From Saccharothrix espanaensis DSM 44229 (GTDB lineage Bacteria > Actinomycetota > Actinomycetes > Mycobacteriales > Pseudonocardiaceae), in NCBI RefSeq assembly GCF_000328705.1, contig NC_019673.1:1240001-1304000 (forward strand): DNA of 64,000 nucleotides, written 5' to 3'. Both the position numbers and the translations under genes were made by a program. This document shows positions 61,285 to 64,000 of the stretch, piece by piece. The notes below the pieces were generated by a model, which saw only the letters and a list, made by a program, of their open reading frames with translations, ran no database searches and was not told the DNA's origin. Numbering within the stretch: the stretch's first letter is position 1; each line of letters opens with the position of its first letter.

Positions 61285-62799
61285 ATGACGGCTCAGACCG
61301 ATATCGCGGCGGGATACGCGGCCGAGGGCGCGGCCATCGAGCTGGGTTCCGTCCTGGTCGACGGGGCGGTCGAGCCGGGCGCGCACGTCCGGATCCCGCT
61401 GGCGATGCTGAACCGGCACGGGCTGGTCGCGGGGGCGACCGGCACCGGCAAGACCAAGACGCTGCAACTGCTCGCCGAGCAGCTGTCCGCGGCGGGCGTG
61501 CCGGTCGTCATGGCGGACGTGAAGGGCGACCTGTCCGGTCTGTCGCAACGGGGTTCGGCCGACGACCGGGTGACCTCGCGCGCGAAGGAGACCGGCGACG
61601 ACTGGCAGCCGCAGGCGTGCCCGGTGCAGTTCCTGTCGCTGGGCACGGGCGGCGCGGCGGTGCCGGTGCGGGCGTCGATCACCAGCTTCGGACCGATCCT
61701 GCTGTCGAAGGTGCTGGGGCTCAACGACACCCAGGAGTCGACGCTCGGCCTGGTCTTCCACTGGGCCGACACCCGCGGCCTGGCGCTGCTGGACACCAAG
61801 GACCTGCGGTCCGTGATCACCCACCTGACCTCGGACGAGGGCAAGGAGGACCTCAGGGGGCTGGGCGGGGTCTCGTCGGCGACGGCCGGGGTGATCCTGC
61901 GGTCGCTGGTGAACCTGGAGGCGCAGGGCGGCGACACGTTCTTCGGCGAGCCCGAGCTCGACCCGCGCGACCTGATGCGGCAGGTCGACGGGCGCGGCGT
62001 GGTGACGTTGCTGGAGCTGGCCGATCTGCAAGCCAGGCCCGCGCTGTTCTCGACGTTCCTGATGTGGCTGCTGGCCGAGCTGTTCGAGGTGCTGCCGGAG
62101 GCGGGCGACCTCGACCGGCCGAAGCTGGTGTTCTTCTTCGACGAGGCGCACCTGCTGTTCTCCGGCGCGTCGAAGGCGTTCAAGGAGCAGATCACCCGGA
62201 CCGTGAAGCTGATCCGGTCCAAGGGGGTCGGGGTGTTCTTCTGCACGCAGCTGCCGACCGACGTGCCGAACGAGGTGCTGTCGCAGCTGGGCGCGCGGAT
62301 CCAGCACGCGCTGCGCGGGTTCACGCCGGAGGACCAGGCGGCGCTGGCGAAGACGGTGAAGACGTACCCGACGACGCCGCACTACCGACTGGACAAGGCG
62401 TTGACGTCGCTGGGGATCGGCGAGGCGGTGGTGACGGTGCTCAGCGAGAAGGGAGCGCCGACACCGGTCGCGTGGACCCGGCTGCGCGCGCCCCGGTCGC
62501 TCATGGACACGATCGGCCCGGACGCGATCCGGACGGCGGCGGAGTCGTCGGAGCTGCACGCGAAGTACGCCGAGACGGTGGACCGCGAGTCGGCCTACGA
62601 GGAGCTGGCCGCGAAGGTCGCCCCGCCTCCCGCCGAACAGCAGCGGGAGGCGGCGCCCGGCCGGGATCGCGAGGAGCCCGGTCTGGTGGACAAGGTGCTC
62701 GGCAACTCGGCGGTCAAGTCGTTCTTCCGGTCCGCCGCGAGCGCGTTGGGGCGCGAGATCACCCGAGGGATCTTCGGGACCTCCCGCAAGCGCCGATAG
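61285..62799 (+). CDS. HerA-like ATPase (DUF853)
   Basis: 504 residues. Walker A GATGTGKTKT lies at residues 50-59, with VVMADVKGDLSGL following. Walker B is in LVFFFDEAHLLF. The C-terminal part (from about 430) is a DUF853-like segment ending in a Ser/Ala/Lys-rich tail. HerA-type ATPases translocate DNA or proteins in hexamers; the function of DUF853 proteins is not established. Divergent from orn with 86 bases between the starts. Confidence 0.9.
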   Translation: MTAQTDIAAGYAAEGAAIELGSVLVDGAVEPGAHVRIPLAMLNRHGLVAGATGTGKTKTLQLLAEQLSAAGVPVVMADVKGDLSGLSQRGSADDRVTSRAKETGDDWQPQACPVQFLSLGTGGAAVPVRASITSFGPILLSKVLGLNDTQESTLGLVFHWADTRGLALLDTKDLRSVITHLTSDEGKEDLRGLGGVSSATAGVILRSLVNLEAQGGDTFFGEPELDPRDLMRQVDGRGVVTLLELADLQARPALFSTFLMWLLAELFEVLPEAGDLDRPKLVFFFDEAHLLFSGASKAFKEQITRTVKLIRSKGVGVFFCTQLPTDVPNEVLSQLGARIQHALRGFTPEDQAALAKTVKTYPTTPHYRLDKALTSLGIGEAVVTVLSEKGAPTPVAWTRLRAPRSLMDTIGPDAIRTAAESSELHAKYAETVDRESAYEELAAKVAPPPAEQQREAAPGRDREEPGLVDKVLGNSAVKSFFRSAASALGREITRGIFGTSRKRR

Positions 62800-62872
62800 G
62801 CGGTGTCGGGGTCGTCGCCGGCCGTTAGCGTGGGAGACAGGTCGGGGGACCGTCTCGTCGGAGGGAACCCCG

Positions 62873-63295
62873 ATGTCCTCGACCCACCGTGTCACGGCTT
62901 GGTTCGCCGCCGCCCTCGCCGTGCTCGCGCTCGTGTGCACGGGCGCGGTGGCCAACGCGTCGGCCCGCACTTCGATGGGCGATCCGTTCGACTGGTCCGC
63001 CACGTTCGACTGGGCCTACAACTCGCCGACGTGGACCGCGTCGACGAACGGCTACACGGCCGTGTCCGTCGTCGTCGGCCACCGGGTCAACGACAACTCG
63101 TGCGCGTCGTTCACGATCCGGCTGGAGAAGCAGACCATCGGCGGGTGGCTGGACCAGGGCACCAGAGCGGCCGACTGCCCTCGCCCGAACTACCCCGTGT
63201 GGAACACCACGCCGGGCACGTACCGGTTCCGGGCCGAGGTGACCAGTCCGGGGACCGGCAACGTGCAGGCGTCCGGCCGGGTCTACTACTCCTGA
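62873..63295 (+). CDS. Small secreted protein of unknown function
   Basis: 140 residues. A signal peptide (MSSTHRVTAWFAAALAVLALVCTG, cleavage near ANA) precedes a beta-rich mature domain with two Cys (NSCASF, AADCPRP) likely to form a disulphide. WTASTNGYTAVSVVVGHRVNDNSCASFTIRLEKQTIGGWLDQG looks like a beta-sandwich. No family recognised. It ends next to the convergent MFS gene. Confidence 0.75.
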   Translation: MSSTHRVTAWFAAALAVLALVCTGAVANASARTSMGDPFDWSATFDWAYNSPTWTASTNGYTAVSVVVGHRVNDNSCASFTIRLEKQTIGGWLDQGTRAADCPRPNYPVWNTTPGTYRFRAEVTSPGTGNVQASGRVYYS

Positions 63296-64000
63296 TCAGG
63301 TCCGCGTCGGTTGGAGGTCGCCGGTCGGGTCCCCGGAGCCGACCGGCGAGCGGCGGATCCTCATCGACAGGAACGCCGCGCCGATGCTGAGGAACCCGGC
63401 CACGTACCAGGCGGGTGCGTAGTTGCCGAAGTGGTCGCGGGTGAGGCCGGCGGCGGTGGCGGCGATGGCCGCGCCGATCTGGTGGGAGGCGAACACCCAG
63501 CCGAACACGACCGGGGCGGACAGGCCGAACACCTCCCGGCACAGGGCGACCGTCGGCGGCACGGTCGCCACCCAGTCCAGGCCGTAGAAGATGACGAACA
63601 CGAGCATGCTCGGGTGCACCGAGTCCTGGAACAGCTGCGGCAGCACGAGCAGCGACGCGCCGCGCAGCACGTAGTACGCGGCGAGCAGGATGCGCGAGTC
63701 CACCCGGTCGGTCAGCCAGCCGGAGAAGATCGTGCCCACGATGTCGAACACGCCGACCAGCGCGAGCAGGCCCGCCGCCGTGGTCGTGGGCATCCCGTGG
63801 TCGTGCGCGGCGGGGATGAAGTGGGTGCCGACCAGGCCGTTGGTGGTCGCGCCGCAGATCGCGAAACCGCCTGCCAGGTACCAGAACGGGCCGGTGCGCG
63901 CGGCCGACGTGAGCGCGGTGATCGCGCGCTTGGCGGCACCGCCGGCCGGCACCGGGCGCGGCACGACCTCGGTGCCGCCGTACGGGGGCACGCCCAGGTC
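63296..64000 (-). CDS. MFS transporter, 5' end beyond the window
   Basis: Only the C-terminal 235 residues are present; the gene continues past the right edge. Hydrophobic segments are seen as FWYLAGGFAICGATTNGLVGTHF, GLLALVGVFDIVGTIFSGWLTDR (the loop GWLTDRVDSR is the MFS DRxxxR-like motif), PSMLVFVIFYGLDWVAT, and others. RPS-type C-terminus. The substrate is unknown; an MFS monocarboxylate/oxalate (OFA-like) type fits the pattern best. Confidence 0.85.
   Translation of the reverse strand, partial: DLGVPPYGGTEVVPRPVPAGGAAKRAITALTSAARTGPFWYLAGGFAICGATTNGLVGTHFIPAAHDHGMPTTTAAGLLALVGVFDIVGTIFSGWLTDRVDSRILLAAYYVLRGASLLVLPQLFQDSVHPSMLVFVIFYGLDWVATVPPTVALCREVFGLSAPVVFGWVFASHQIGAAIAATAAGLTRDHFGNYAPAWYVAGFLSIGAAFLSMRIRRSPVGSGDPTGDLQPTRT

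Overview
The window is high-GC DNA with many GTG starts and many ATGA or GTGA gene overlaps. It has MurT-GatD, a mycothiol-type DinB-fold protein, a pSAM2-type integrative element and many TetR, HxlR and MarR switches. This points to a filamentous actinomycete, most likely of the Pseudonocardiaceae (Saccharothrix, Actinosynnema or Lentzea type). The genus is an inference; no rRNA or other marker is present.

1-16.3 kb is ordinary chromosome. It holds the 5' end of a Bcp peroxiredoxin, a lipoprotein, a luciferase-like monooxygenase and a secreted beta-lactamase-fold protein. Two convergent flavin monooxygenases, a histidine kinase/response regulator pair and a DedA protein follow. Next come a divergent SRPBCC/TetR pair, a CobW GTPase, VOC and DUF1801 proteins, an unusual class I tRNA with anticodon UAG, DUF3618, two TetR regulators, a cupin and a Baeyer-Villiger monooxygenase. 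16.7-31.7 kb holds the cell-wall genes murT-gatD, a SanA/YdcF protein and an LCP ligase, then a fused alpha-beta glycyl-tRNA synthetase, a secreted subtilase, an orphan sugar-binding lipoprotein and an HxlR/DUF899 pair. Two copies of a dispersed element with nested perfect palindromes lie just 3' of the monooxygenase (16283-16570) and of the subtilase (25599-26031). Both have the same orientation relative to the gene they follow. I regard this as the least explained structure in the window.

32-45.3 kb holds cspA, an acyl-CoA dehydrogenase, a SNF2 helicase with a SWIM-protein partner, and glsB. A minus-strand cluster follows, DUF2786 - unknown protein - vsr - dcm, which looks like a modification/repair or restriction island. 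A TIGR03086/MarR pair sharing a palindromic operator closes this part.

45.4-57.3 kb is an actinomycete integrative and conjugative element (AICE) inserted in the 3' end of tRNA-Lys(CUU), bounded by 74-bp perfect direct repeats (45415-45488 and 57200-57273). The backbone runs GntR (KorSA-like), conserved protein, FtsK-type TraB, small proteins, HUH replication initiator, Xis, tyrosine integrase. A HAD hydrolase and an XRE-TPR regulator lie left of it. The left end carries an AT-richer two-gene cargo, a DUF262 protein overlapping a HEPN protein with an RX4H motif. It is a strong candidate for an anti-phage defence module.

57.3-64 kb returns to chromosome: an L,D-transpeptidase, an ABC-F protein directly behind the terminator of tRNA-His, oligoribonuclease, a HerA-like ATPase, a small secreted protein and a partial MFS transporter.
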